Assembly (NCBI GenBank): GCA_020091685.1
Contig: CM034613.1
Location: 17,070,932-17,134,931 of the forward strand
DNA length: 64,000 bases
DNA from: Lutjanus erythropterus
Taxonomy: Eukaryota; Chordata; Actinopteri; Lutjaniformes; Lutjanidae
Reading direction: 5' to 3'
Shown: positions 1-10,800 of the stretch, in pieces
How the letters are laid out: every line of letters starts with the position of its first letter
Position numbering within the stretch: the stretch's first letter is position 1
Notes under the pieces: model-generated
What the model was told of the DNA's origin: nothing
Database searches by the model: none
The model's input: only the letters and a program-made list of their open reading frames with translations
Made by a program: the position numbers and the translations under genes

Positions 1-110
1 CCTGCCGTCACTTCCGCGAGGAGCGCGCAGCACGTCCACGTGGAAGAAAATAAACAGACGTGGACGAGCGAGACTGATCAGTGAAGTCTGGATTAACCCC
101 TGGTAAATAT
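1..110. promoter_or_regulatory. GC-rich, promoter-like left edge
   Basis: The first 60 bases are much richer in G+C and CpG than the following 2 kb. They contain CACGTG-like sequence and, on the minus strand, CGGAAGTGACG, which resembles joined ETS and CRE sites. A possible splice donor (CTGGTAAAT) reads on the plus strand at about 101-109. This looks like the promoter or first exon of a gene lying mostly outside the window. In human the neighbour of ELP5 is CTDNEP1, but nothing here proves that identity. Confidence 0.35.
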
Positions 111-299
111 CTGTATCACTGTTTCTCTGTTTATTAACTGATCATTGTTTCAGATTTGCGATAAACTAAATAAAAAAAGGTCTGTTAAAATCGGTGAACT
201 GTACCCAGATCCTTTATGTCAGTAGAAGTATTAATACCAGTGTAAAAATACTCATAGTATGTCAGGCTATTTGCCCTAATAAATAAATATAAAATCATA

Positions 300-770
300 A
301 AAATATTCGCATGGCAAGTCAAAATTATGACATTTTTAAAAGTCAGAATCATGAGATAAGAAGTTGTAATTTCAATTTACTAATTTAGACTTTTTATGAT
401 ATCATTATAACGTTTTATCTGATAATTTCGACTTTTTTAAATCACATAATTATGGCTTTTAAACTCAGAATTTCAACCTTTATATCATAATAATGAACTT
501 GTCTCTTAAATTCGACTTTTTTCTCATAGTTACAAATTTTAATCCAATAATTTTCGCAGTTTGGATTTATGATTTTTTTTATCCCATAATTTGGATTTTT
601 ATCTCATAATTATGACTTATGTCATAGTTGTAACTTTCTTTCATAATTCCAATTTTTAATCACATTATATATATTTAACTCAATGTCAACTTTTTAACTC
701 AGAATTTCAACTTTTACATAAATTATTTTTAAATATAAAGTACCTCATAATTATTCTTTAATATAGTACT
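300..770. repeat. AT-rich degenerate tandem repeat, block 1
   Basis: Imperfect short units built on TCATAATTATGACTTTTTA and TCAGAATTTCAACTTTTA recur throughout. The same unit reappears at 1785-2150 inside the next-to-last intron of elp5. It is low-complexity satellite-like DNA without coding potential. Confidence 0.7.
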
Positions 771-1154
771 TGAGTAAGTGTACTTAGTTATATTCCATCA
801 CTGTTTTAGCATAACTTTTAATGTATTCAATTTTTTTTTTCAGCAGTGCGGTTTAACACAAACATGTATACATGAAGTTCAAGGAAAAATTCTGAAACAT
901 TATTTTGAGGAACAGAATGCATGGCTTTCTTTACCACTTAAATCATCTTGTGACCTGCCCCATCTTCATTTTGTCCCACCTCCCAGCTTGGGAACCACTG
1001 CAATAAATCACTGTGTAAAGAGCCAGCTGGATGACAGTGTTAAAGTGTTTAAGGCTATGATAGCAGGTAAATTTAATTTTATGAAAAAGCAAAGTGCAAT
1101 AAGAAAAAAAAGGAAGAATGAAGGTGATTAGAAAAAAACTCTTTGATAAAACTA

Positions 1155-1160
1155 TTTAAT
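1155..1160 (-). terminator. elp5: elp5 variant poly(A) signal (ATTAAA)
   Basis: ATTAAA reads on the minus strand about 165 bases after the elp5 stop codon. It is the commonest variant of AATAAA and gives a short 3' UTR. No AATAAA was seen between the stop codon and this point. Confidence 0.45.
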
Positions 1161-1324
1161 AAACATAATACAGATTTTTTACAGAAATATTATCATGCAT
1201 TATCTTCAAAGCTCCAGGAGATGGTGGTAAGGGTCTGAATTCCCACTTCGGAAAAGGAGTCAGTGTCTTCAGTGGACTTGGAACATGCATCTTCCGTGCT
1301 TTCAGTTGGTTTTCTGTCCTGACC

Positions 1325-4300
1325 CTACACATCCAGATCGTCATCGGGGTCCTCTTGGTCGTAGTCGTCGTTGGCATCAGGCTCATAGAGAATCCGTCCT
1401 GAACCTGGGCCTGAGTGGAGCAGAGCTGTTTTTCTGCAAGAGAAAAAAAAAAAAGAAAAAGACGTCTGGTTTTAGATTGTCTGCACAAAAGAAAAGGGAA
1501 ACAAAACATATGGAATGCAATTACTGAAAAAAAAAAGCTGAACATTTTTAATGATTGTGAAAAAGTTTCTCACTTCTCTTTGCTGAAGACGAAGGGAAGT
1601 GCGAGTTTCTCCTTGGCCTCACGCTCTGCATCAGACAGTCGGAGGTTGAAGGTCAAGTTGGCTGTTGGGTCCGTCTATAGAAACACAAACATGACACTTT
1701 CAGTCCTGCCATATCTGAGCTCTACCCATATTCTATTAATCCACATATGGTGTGAATGTATTAAGCATTATTAAGCCTGATTTATCTCATCTCTCATAAT
1801 TATGACTTTTTAGCTCATAATTTTGACCTCTTATCTCATAACTTGGACTTTTTTAATCGCTTAATTTTGACTCATAATTATGAGTCTTAACACAATTTCA
1901 ACTTTTTATCTAATAATTATGACTTTTTATATCATAATGATTACTTTTCAATTCATAATTCTGACTTTCTTACTAATAATTCCAACTTTGTATGTAATAA
2001 TTCTGACTTTTTGAACTCAGAATTTTGACTTTTAATTTCAACCACTTAACATAATATTTTGAGTTCTTATCTCAAAATGTGGCTTTTTTAATCTCATAAT
2101 AATGACTCTGAAACTCATAATTTTGACAATTTATCTAATAATTATGAATCTACCAATATTCTATTAATGAGTTTATGGGGTGAGTTTATTAAACGTGTTA
2201 TATTGCACCTCCTGTTCCTCTGGGTCAGTCTGTTTGGGTCCGAGTTGGCTGGACCGGCTCTGTACTGTGACTGTAAGATCCTCTTTGAAGCTGAAAATCT
2301 CCTCCTAAGGAAAAAAAACATAGTTATTAAGATTTTTTTTAACAGCATATAAGAACAAAGTAGTCATCTCACAGGAAACGCTGCTTACATCTTGCATGAC
2401 TTTCCCCGACTTTGAGCGCTTCGTTATCTTTGCCACTGCTTCGTCTCCCTTCACCCCCGGTGCTACAGTGATGACGGAAGTGGCCAAGTGGCATACACTT
2501 CCCACAGTACCCTTCTGATGCATATCTGCATGGAGCAGAGCGATAACAGCTCTCACAGCTCCCCCTAATGAAAACACACAAAAAGTGAATTACTGCATGG
2601 TCTTAAAGTTCTAAAAGTATTCAGCCAAGACAGTTTGTTGCATAACAGGGTGGTGCAGCTTTTAATAAATATTTGATTGTACTTAATTTCTCTTTAAAGA
2701 TCATTAAAGATAAAAGCTTTACAATGAAAAACATTGCGCTGCTGACACACGGTCATTAATGAGATCATTTATCACCTTTTCTAAGTTGCTGGAGAGTCCT
2801 GCAGACAGCAGGAGCGCTGAGGTGTCTCAAAATCCATGACAGGGAGTCGATCGCTAAGATAGCTGGTTTGGAGTGTGATGTTTGTTTGACCAGATGTGTA
2901 AGTTCGTCCAGATGGAACTGGTTAACTGTGAAAGCTGGGTTATCAGTCCAGCCAAGTGGGTCTCTGTAAGCATTGTGAAAGTGGAGCCTAATGACACAAA
3001 AACAGAGAACTGATGGTCAGTTTGATTAAATAAAGTTAAATGAAGTTCATAATAAAAAAGGCTGCAGCAAATTATTACATTCGAGATGTTTACTTTCACA
3101 TTGGCTGTACAAAGACAATCATTTAAAAACTTTTGGACAGCTCCATTATAAAGACAGTATGTTAACAAAAATAACAGTAAGTTAAATCAGTGTTTCTCAA
3201 CCCTGGTCCTCAGGGACCCCTGCACGCTTTAGATGTTTCTCTGCTCCAGCACACCTGATTCAAATGATCAGGTTGTTGTCAAGTTTCTGCAGAGGCTTGA
3301 TGACGAGCTGATCATTTGAATCAGGTGTGTTGGAGCAGAGAAACATCTAAAACATGCAGGACAGTGAGCTCTGAGGACCAGGGTTGAGAAACACTGAGTT
3401 AAATAATAAAAGACAGAATAATCGTGATTAAGATAAAATACATACAATAATAGAATGATGTGCATTTCTAAAAGAAAATACACTAATAAAATACTGAGTA
3501 GGGAGACAAAAAAAATATAGAAAGCAGTGAAAGGTTGTATAGTTTTGTCAAAAAAAAAAAAAAAATATCATTATCCAGTAATTTACTGATTGATTTCTTT
3601 CACTCACTTAATTTATTTAGCAGTGAACATGCACCAGAGTTTGCCAAGAGGCTATTTTTTTATCTACAGTCTGTGGACAGATGTTACGGAGTTGCCATAA
3701 AAACCAAAATAAGATTGAAATTACAAAGTAATTTATAATTTATACGTTAGAGCTGCAACAATTAGTTTATTAGTTGTCAATTATTAAATTAAGCACCAAC
3801 TATTTTAATAATCAATTAACCGGTTTAGGCTTTTTGTAATTTTTTGATTCCAGCCTCTCAAATGACAGTAAACTGAGTATTTTTGGATTATGGACAAAGT
3901 AAGACCTTGGGCACTGGGAAACTGTGGTCAACATTTTTCACCTGTTTCTGATATTTCATGGATCAAACTAATAAGCTAATCTACTAATTGAGAAAATGGT
4001 TGATAGATTAATAGATGATGAGAAAAAGTTAGTTAGCTGCAGCCCTATTCATGATATTCATAATAAAAAGAAAAGAGAATATTAATGTTAATAGTCAGTC
4101 AAGGTATCGGGGTACTATTTATAAAAATACAGACTCTTGATATAAGACATGTAAAACAAACATGAGGGATGTTAATGTTAATAGAAACATGGACAAAAGA
4201 AAACACTGTGCTGCTTTGTTAGACACAAAAACAGGCAGAAGCACAGACATAAAAAGCATGAACGTAAATCAGCCTGACACAGCGAAACAACAGTAAAAGA

Positions 4301-6720
4301 CATTCATGCAGGTACATGAGGGCAGACTGCTGATCATCAGATAGCGACAGGTGACGGCAGACAGTAAGGGACGTTCTGCACAGATAGAAAGAGGACAATA
4401 AAGTGCAGATAAGTTTTAGTGCTGACATGGCTCTGTACTAATTAACCAATTTTTTAAGTGAACCCTTAAATAAACTATGTGTCTAATTCTCTGTAATAGT
4501 TGCTGGGGTGGAGTGTTTATTTATCAGAGTGCAGACAGACTGAAAGCATTTTTTCTGAGCAGAGGTGTCTACATGTATCAACAAGTTAAATGTAGGACTT
4601 TTTCAGACTTTTTAAAGCCACCATCAAAATTATTTGCAATAAAACTAAACATCAAGGGTGAAAATATAGGCATACTCTTCTGAATAAATGTATATATTGT
4701 CAGTGCAAAATTACGAGCAAGGTAACATGACAATAACTGGTTTAATTAAATTTAAGACATTTTACGACTTTTTAAGGACCTGTAGCCACCCTGCCTCATG
4801 ACATGATATGCAGTTGTTCTTATGTTGACAAACTGAGTGCAGAAGTCTTAAGTCTTAAACATCATCATCATCAAATGTTAGAAAATTGTGGAAAAATACC
4901 CATCACAAGTTTCAAAAGTTCAAGATTATGTTTTCCTATGTCTTAGTTGAATCCCACAGAAATTCAATTTACAAATAGAAAACAGCAAAAAGCAACAAAT
5001 GCTCCGACTGGAAAATTTGGAGACAGTGAACCTTGGCAAGTAGTGAAAAGGAGTCAGGGATGAAAAAGTGGAAAACAGATGAGGATCAGAACAGAAGAGA
5101 AATCCACTTGGTTGGAATTAAATGACTGGGAGCGAGAACAGATTTTGTTTTCTGTCGGAGAAACATGACGTTGAGAGTTAGATTAAGGACAAACTGAGCG
5201 AAATCAATCTACTAGATGTGAAAAGAAGTTCGTTAATCATTGTGGAATGTGTGTCGAAGACAGAAGAGCTCCAGTAAAGGGTTGGTATAATCGAATGATT
5301 TTGATGCAGGTAGATTTAAAGAATGTAATAGCTGTTGACATTTCTAGGATGTTCAAGATGAGCGAAGGCAAAACATGTGAGACAAGATCTGTCATGTTGC
5401 TTTTCGAAACAGATATCCTGCACACAAAGTACGCCTGGAGTTACCAAGTCAGACCTTTGATTCCTAAGTCCATTCAGTGCACACATTGTTGGAAATTTGG
5501 ACACAACTTGCTTGTGTGTAGCCATCTTCTACACACAAGTGTGTAAATGTGGAGAAATGTGCAGCGGTAAAAACTGTGGAAAAGAACCTGATTGTAACCA
5601 AGCAGACTGTCCAAAGAGAAAGAAAGAGATGGAAGTTGTGACAATCAGGTCCAAGAGAGGGTGGAGCCGTGAGGAAGTCACTTGGAAAGAAAATATTCAA
5701 AAAGTAAGGCAGAAAAAAATTGGCAGAAAGCATGATGAGTATTGATTTTGTAAGGACAAGATTAAGATCTTAGCATTTCTACCCACGATGGAAAGAAATT
5801 CTGAGAGAATACAAATAGTTGTTGACACTGCAGGAAAGTTTTTGGATGTTGTGGGAATTACTAAAGAGGGAGTGCAGGGGGCTCTTAAAAGAGGCTTTAA
5901 GGCTCTCTCAGAGCTGGATTGAGTTGGACAGATTATTAAAGAATGGGATGAGGAGTGGGGAGGAACCTTTTCTAAAATGAAGAAGAAGAAGAAGAATTGA
6001 TATCAAAGTAGGTGGTTATTAAATTTCTGTTGACAGACTAATCATTTGAGGACTAATGTTAAAGGAAGAATCAGTAGGATTTGTCCGAGCTGTTCATAAA
6101 CACACCAGAAAGATAGTTGAATGTTGGGTTTCATTCCCAGGACGTCAAATACTAATGTCTGGAATTGGTAAAACGTCCCAAACACAGCAAAATAATGAGA
6201 TAATAAGAAAATACATGCAGAGGGCAGAGTGTATATAATAATGTTAAGGAAAATGCATATTATGCCTTTAGGTTACCTCTGGATGTGTGATCCTTTCAAT
6301 CCATCTTTCAGCTCTTCTTCACTGACCTCAAAGCCAAGAACATGAACAGCTTCCTCCCTACAACATAATCAGGTTTCTGTAATTGCTGTTTTTTGTTATT
6401 AAATACACAACTCAATTGTATTAATAAATGATAGAACCTACATAACCAAACAATCACCATAGGCATGTCTTTAAATACCTGTTCAATGCAGCATTGATGA
6501 AGCTCTTCAGGAGGTGTCGACCAGAATAACCAGCTGAATCTACCAATGCAGGTATAAATTAAATGACTTAACTGTTTGCTGTTGCTTCACTTCACACAAA
6601 TATCAGTTATGTCATTGTTCACAATTCAGACTTGAAGTCTACAACGTTTAAAGAGTTTAACCTACCTTGTATTATGAGGAACCCTGTGGCATCCGTGCCT
6701 TGCAATAATTCAGTCAACAT
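1325..6720 (-). CDS. elp5: Elongator complex protein 5
   Basis: Eight coding exons give 294 residues: 6666-6720, 6479-6533, 6277-6357, 2776-2987, 2389-2564, 2209-2304, 1574-1674 and 1325-1433. All boundaries are GT-AG and the frame is continuous. ELP5 belongs to the Elp4-Elp5-Elp6 ring of Elongator, a RecA/KaiC-like ATPase-fold subcomplex that helps make 5-carboxymethyl-type side chains on wobble uridine-34 of tRNA. Recognition rests on HVLGFEVSEEEL near residue 45, AILAIDSLSWILRHL in exon 4, TDPTANLTFNLRLSDAERE in exon 7 and the family's acidic tail LYEPDANDDYDQEDPDDDLD. The human protein is 316 residues, so this one is nearly full length. The start is the first ATG of the terminal exon (MLTELLQG; human MLDSLLA). 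Intron 3 is 3.3 kb and holds many repeats. The gene is divergent from phf23. Confidence 0.95.
1785..2150. repeat. AT-rich degenerate tandem repeat, block 2
   Basis: This has the same TCATAATTATGAC-type units as the block at 300-770. It fills most of the elp5 intron between exons 6 and 7. Confidence 0.65.
3188..3396. mobile_element. Fold-back MITE with 8-bp target duplication
   Basis: A 209-bp element is nearly one palindrome. It opens with CAGTGTTTCTCAACCCTGG and closes with its inverse, CCAGGGTTGAGAAACACTG. The copies of AGTTAAAT at 3180-3187 and 3397-3404 are identical, as expected of an 8-bp target-site duplication, which is typical of hAT-superfamily non-autonomous elements. It has no coding capacity. 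It sits in elp5 intron 3. Confidence 0.85.
3747..4050. repeat. Dispersed repeat, GAGCTGCAAC-ATTAAT type, copy 1
   Basis: It begins AGAGCTGCAACAATTAG and ends near TTAGCTGCAGCCCTA. The ends are inverted relatives, and the interior is rich in ATTAAT/ATTAAC and carries a conserved ATGACAGTAAACTGA core. Related copies lie at 23936-24236, 24947-25165 and 31868-32187. Confidence 0.75.
5130..5990 (+). mobile_element. Decayed non-LTR retrotransposon ORF1 with zinc knuckles
   Basis: Broken plus-strand reading frames around 5247-5745 encode VRPLIPKSIQCTHCWKFGHN followed by further Cys-rich spacing (CKCGEMCSGKNCGKEPDC). The CxxCxxxGHxxxxC knuckle followed by a second Cys cluster is typical of the gag-like ORF1 of I/Jockey-type LINEs. 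The two frames are separated by a frameshift and no start or intact ORF remains. No reverse transcriptase was recognised nearby. It lies in elp5 intron 3 and should not be taken as a host gene. Confidence 0.6.
6055..6235. repeat. Dispersed repeat (GTAGGATTTGTCC family), copy 1
   Basis: It contains AGTAGGATTTGTCCGAGCTG and AAAATACATGCAGAGG. A diverged copy in the same order occurs at 37955-38150 (AGTAGAATTTGTCCAAGCT, then AAATACATGGAGAGG). No coding capacity was seen. Confidence 0.6.
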
Positions 6721-7400
6721 GGTATAGAAATTCTTTAAGTTTCAGGTAGCTTTAGCTAGTTAGCATTTATCATCTATTTAAACGTGAATAATACCATAAT
6801 AAAAATTTAAATAAGTCAGTATTTCAACTCCAGAAGATCGACATCTCTCTCAGATCAGAATGGCAACGGTCTGTAATCACATATATTATATTAAACAGAA
6901 AATAAAGCTTTCTCTGCCTAGTTCAAGTCCAGCATGTTTCGCTAAGTAGCATGTTTCGGCTGATTTTGTTCCCTAGGATGGCGAAGGAATGACCCGCCCT
7001 ACTCGGACTCTGATTGGTTTACCCTGATATTTCTACCAATGATCACTCATCATGCATAAACCTAACTAATCCAACCAACGACGAGCACGAGTACTAACCA
7101 ATCAGTGACAGAGAAGGGCGGGTCATTCCTTCGCCACCCTAAGAGCAGAAAATTGTCGTCTAAAAACTTCATATCCCAGAGCCCCCTGTACCTTCGCTTC
7201 AATCATATGTGGGGAATGTAGTTCAGCAACACGTTACGACCCGTCCTTGTGTCGGAGTGGATGACTACACATACACCACATTACCCAGAATACCCAGCGG
7301 GAAACATTGCGCTGGCAGCCTCAAGAGGTTTCTGCCGCGCACGGACGGAGAAGAAGACCGTGCGGAATAAAGTCAAAACTCCAGTCGTTTTGTGTGCGTT
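6721..7400. promoter_or_regulatory. Divergent elp5/phf23 promoter region
   Basis: The start codons of elp5 (minus) and phf23 (plus) are about 1.15 kb apart with a CpG-rich stretch between them. CCAAT-type boxes occur at 7012-7020 (TGATTGGTT region), around 7034-7039 and at 7096-7104 (AACCAATCA). Sequences resembling the ZNF143/SBS motif occur at about 7207-7225 (inverse reads CTGAACTACATTCCCC) and 7283-7300 (ATTACCCAGAATACCCAG). Such elements are common in head-to-head housekeeping promoters. Exact transcription starts cannot be placed from sequence alone. Confidence 0.75.
6975..7140. repeat. 26-bp inverted repeat in the divergent promoter
   Basis: The left arm at 6975-7000 contains GGCGAAGGAATGACCCGCCC. 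The right arm at 7115-7140 contains its inverse, with one mismatch over 26 bases. Each arm is followed on its inner side by a CCAAT box (7012-7020 and 7096-7104), so the whole module is close to mirror-symmetric about position 7058. Confidence 0.85.
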
Positions 7401-7866
7401 CAGCGAAGAAACGAAAAAACTTCATCTGAGAAGTTATCATCATGGACCTACATTTACTCGCGTTGATCTGAGGAGTTTCTACAGTGCTGCCACATTTCAG
7501 TGCAGATGGTTATATAAATGCAGTGACGAAGAAAAGGGAGCTATAAATGCAGGACGTTAATCGACAGAGGAATTAGTATTTTGTCTGGCTAATAACGTTA
7601 GTGTGGCGACAGTTCAGAGGCGGTTAACGTTAGCTGTGTAACGGACCCTCAGCGAGGAAGTACTACAACTTGGACCCCAGTGGAGAGGGTGTTATTTAGG
7701 GAAAGTCTCTGCAGTCTTCCGCGCCCTTGGCTTGCTGCTGCCGCTAAAGTTGCCCGGTGGTAAGGTGCAGCCACGCCGGGGAAAGGCACAGCGCGACGGC
7801 CGCTACTACGGCTAGCTCGCCTGCTGCTTCTGTTTCTTGGATCGAGGCCTTGTCGGTGAGGCGACA

Positions 7867-10800
7867 ATGCTCGACATAATGTCTGAACACCAAGGTATGT
7901 TTCAGCAGAATCAGTTGCGAGACATTTAACAAGCTGTTCCTGTGTGATGTTAATCTCTTTACTGTTGAAATTGGCTACCGTGTGCGGATATTAAGATGGC
8001 TAAGTTAACCTAAAGCTAATGTTACGTTTGGTTGCGTTTGCTGTACTAACAACACGACTTTCTGTTAACGAACTTAGGTTTTGTCGTCAAAATGCTATGA
8101 TAGTTGTGCTAAAGTGAATATATTTTATGTTCATCACGATTAATGTGGCTACGTTAATGTTAATATATTTGTTGCACAGTTAAGTTAGCTTGCTAGTTAG
8201 TTAACGCGCCGATCTAGCTTGACGTTAATAGTTAATAGCTGGATAGCAAACGCTACCCTACCACCCCACTGAAAAACTCTATCATGTCAGTTTAAGGTTT
8301 AGTGACCTCACTTTTCAGTCACGAAAAACACATTTTTACCGCGAGTTCAAACTTAAATGCTGACAACACGGCCGATTAAACGTTACACCTTGCTAACACC
8401 AAGCTAACTTGGCTAACGAGCCTCCCACTTCCATTTCAAGAAAGCAAGGCTCGTCTTAGACGGGAACCCTTGATTTGCGAAACTCTCGCGAGATTTGTAT
8501 GTGTTTTTTCTACGTTATTAAGCGTGTGCAGTCTAATTTTTCTATGATGTGATAATGTTATGGTAAAATATGGTTACATTTTGGATAGGATTAGGGACAA
8601 AAACAGTTTGTTAGGCTTCGGGAAAATACTGGTTTGTTTAAACAACATGTCTCACGAGATCTGTCGCGAGACTGGGGTTCCCTGCTGTATACGACCAAAA
8701 GCTAGCCAAACGAGTGGCTGATTTTTAACGCAAGAAAACTCCTGTGAAAAGCGAAATTAGCCGTTAGCAATGTCGAGTTTCAATGCTTTAATATATTGAA
8801 CATGAAGGAACTCACAGCATTGATTTAATATTTGTCGTTATCGCTGCAAACGGCATAGCGTGTTGTTAGCTTATCCTCTAGCGTTACATGTCAGCTAACG
8901 TTAGCAAATGGCTTTAAGACAATACAAAATGACAAGTTCAAATCTCGGCAGGCAACAATCTGGTCTTTGTTTGCAACGCTTTTACAAAATCAACTATTCG
9001 TTTTAACGTCGATGTTTAATCGTCACACAGTTATTCATGGCTGATGCCGAAACAATAAGACCTCGTATAAAGTTCATATAGGGACCAAGTGACACCGGTT
9101 GCGGTTGCTGGCAATCAACTGGCGTTAACATCTGATGACTGGCTGCTTATTTTCCGCTTAAACGGCTATCAGTAAACTCCGGTCGGTCAATTTAACGTGC
9201 CTAAACAAACACGGCTCTTAGATGAGCTCAGCGTGTTCATCACTAATATCCGCGATTACGTTATTGAGCCGTGTTAGCAAGCTAATGCTAGCGTTAGTCC
9301 ACATGTGTCCCATCCCACCCAGGCAACCGTGTGCCTGCTAATTCTGTGTATAAGCTGTTTGCGTGAAGATGGTTCACTTGTGACTTACAGAATTATCTTT
9401 TTTTGTCCTCCACCAGATTCACTGTTGACGTGCAAAACGGAACCTCTGGTGAGTGCTTTGTAACCCTAATTTTCCTGTGTAGCCCATTCAGTTGCTTTCT
9501 GCAGTTGAAGCTTGTTTGGATTAGCTTCAGTGTCTTACACAAAGGCTTGTGCTTTCTGTAGCCCCCAGAGAGGAAAAAGAGGACTGTAGAGGACTTCAAC
9601 AAGTTCTGCAGCTTTGTCCTGGCTTATGCTGGCTACATCCCCAGTCCGAAAGAGGTAAGCTGCCATGAATGTCACTATGGATGTTACAAAGGACTGCTAA
9701 TGTCTGCTAAGGTTGTCAAAAGTATCTAAGTAGCAGTACTTTTTCAATATCATGTGTTTAAAGGGATATGCTTTCTGTTAATTATAGTATTAAAAGTAAC
9801 AAAGCCATTTGAAACAAATTGAACAAAGTGCTGCCTCAGTTCAGTTTTTATTGTCCTGTCTGAAAATTGGCTTGTAGACTTGCAAAACCAGGCAGTGTTG
9901 AGTGAGTTTTTTTGTACCACCACTACGTGCAAGATGAAAAAAACAAAACAAAAACAATTTTTCCACCAAGGACTTGTTTGTTATTATTTGGTAATTTAAA
10001 TACTAGCTTTGGATTATATGAAGTGGGTTTGTATGAGGCACTTATCGATATGTCAGTTTATTACCTATAGTAGCTGCTGATTGGCACCCCCTCTGTTAGG
10101 AGAAGCAGAGAGTGGCACTAGCATGGAAACTAAGCAATAGTCTGCTGATAACAATAAAAGATATCGTAGCCACTTAAAATAGGTACACCCAAAAAAACAA
10201 TATCTATCACTTTAAGCTTGCACTATATTTACAATATTTTCACTGCTTTATTTTGCCATCATACAGCCTTCTTACAGAAACTGCTGTCATAAAAGCCAAA
10301 TATTGCTTTCTCCACACCAAACAAACTGCATAGGCGAAATCAGCAATTTTGCCTTGCAGAGTAGGGGACTTGCTGGTCTAACACTGCCTCAATCTGTTAA
10401 TAACACAAACAAACTAACCGATCAAGGCAGCAGTAGACCAGAAACTTTTGTATGAAGAGAGCAGTATTGGTTATATATGTAACAATGGTGTCTGACTACA
10501 AAGTAAAGCAGGTATGTAATACACTGACTATCCATAAGTACCTCATACAACCCTACAGCAAATAATCCAAACTATCCCTTTAAAATTCTAATAATGTGAT
10601 GACTCTATTGTCTACATTGCTCTGTTGTAAAGAAGCACCAACATTTTCTTGTTGTCTTGCAGGAAAGTTCATGGTCCCCGACATCATCCAGCTCTGCACA
10701 CAGTTCAGGGTTGTCAGCAGATGGAGGTGGTGGAGGCAGCAGCTCCACTGGAAATACTTGGGCAGATGGGAACTCCGACATCCACACCATCCACACATTT

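Noticed and set aside
778..1131. 117-codon plus-strand frame with a pyrimidine-rich acceptor-like start
   Set aside because: It includes repeat-type sequence (CCCAGCTTGGGAACCACTG), no exon partner was found, and it runs into the elp5 3' flank.
7249..7560. 103-codon frame in the phf23 5' region
   Set aside because: It lies in the promoter/leader and opens only from a GTG in the track frame. It has no family features, and the CpG-rich composition explains the length.
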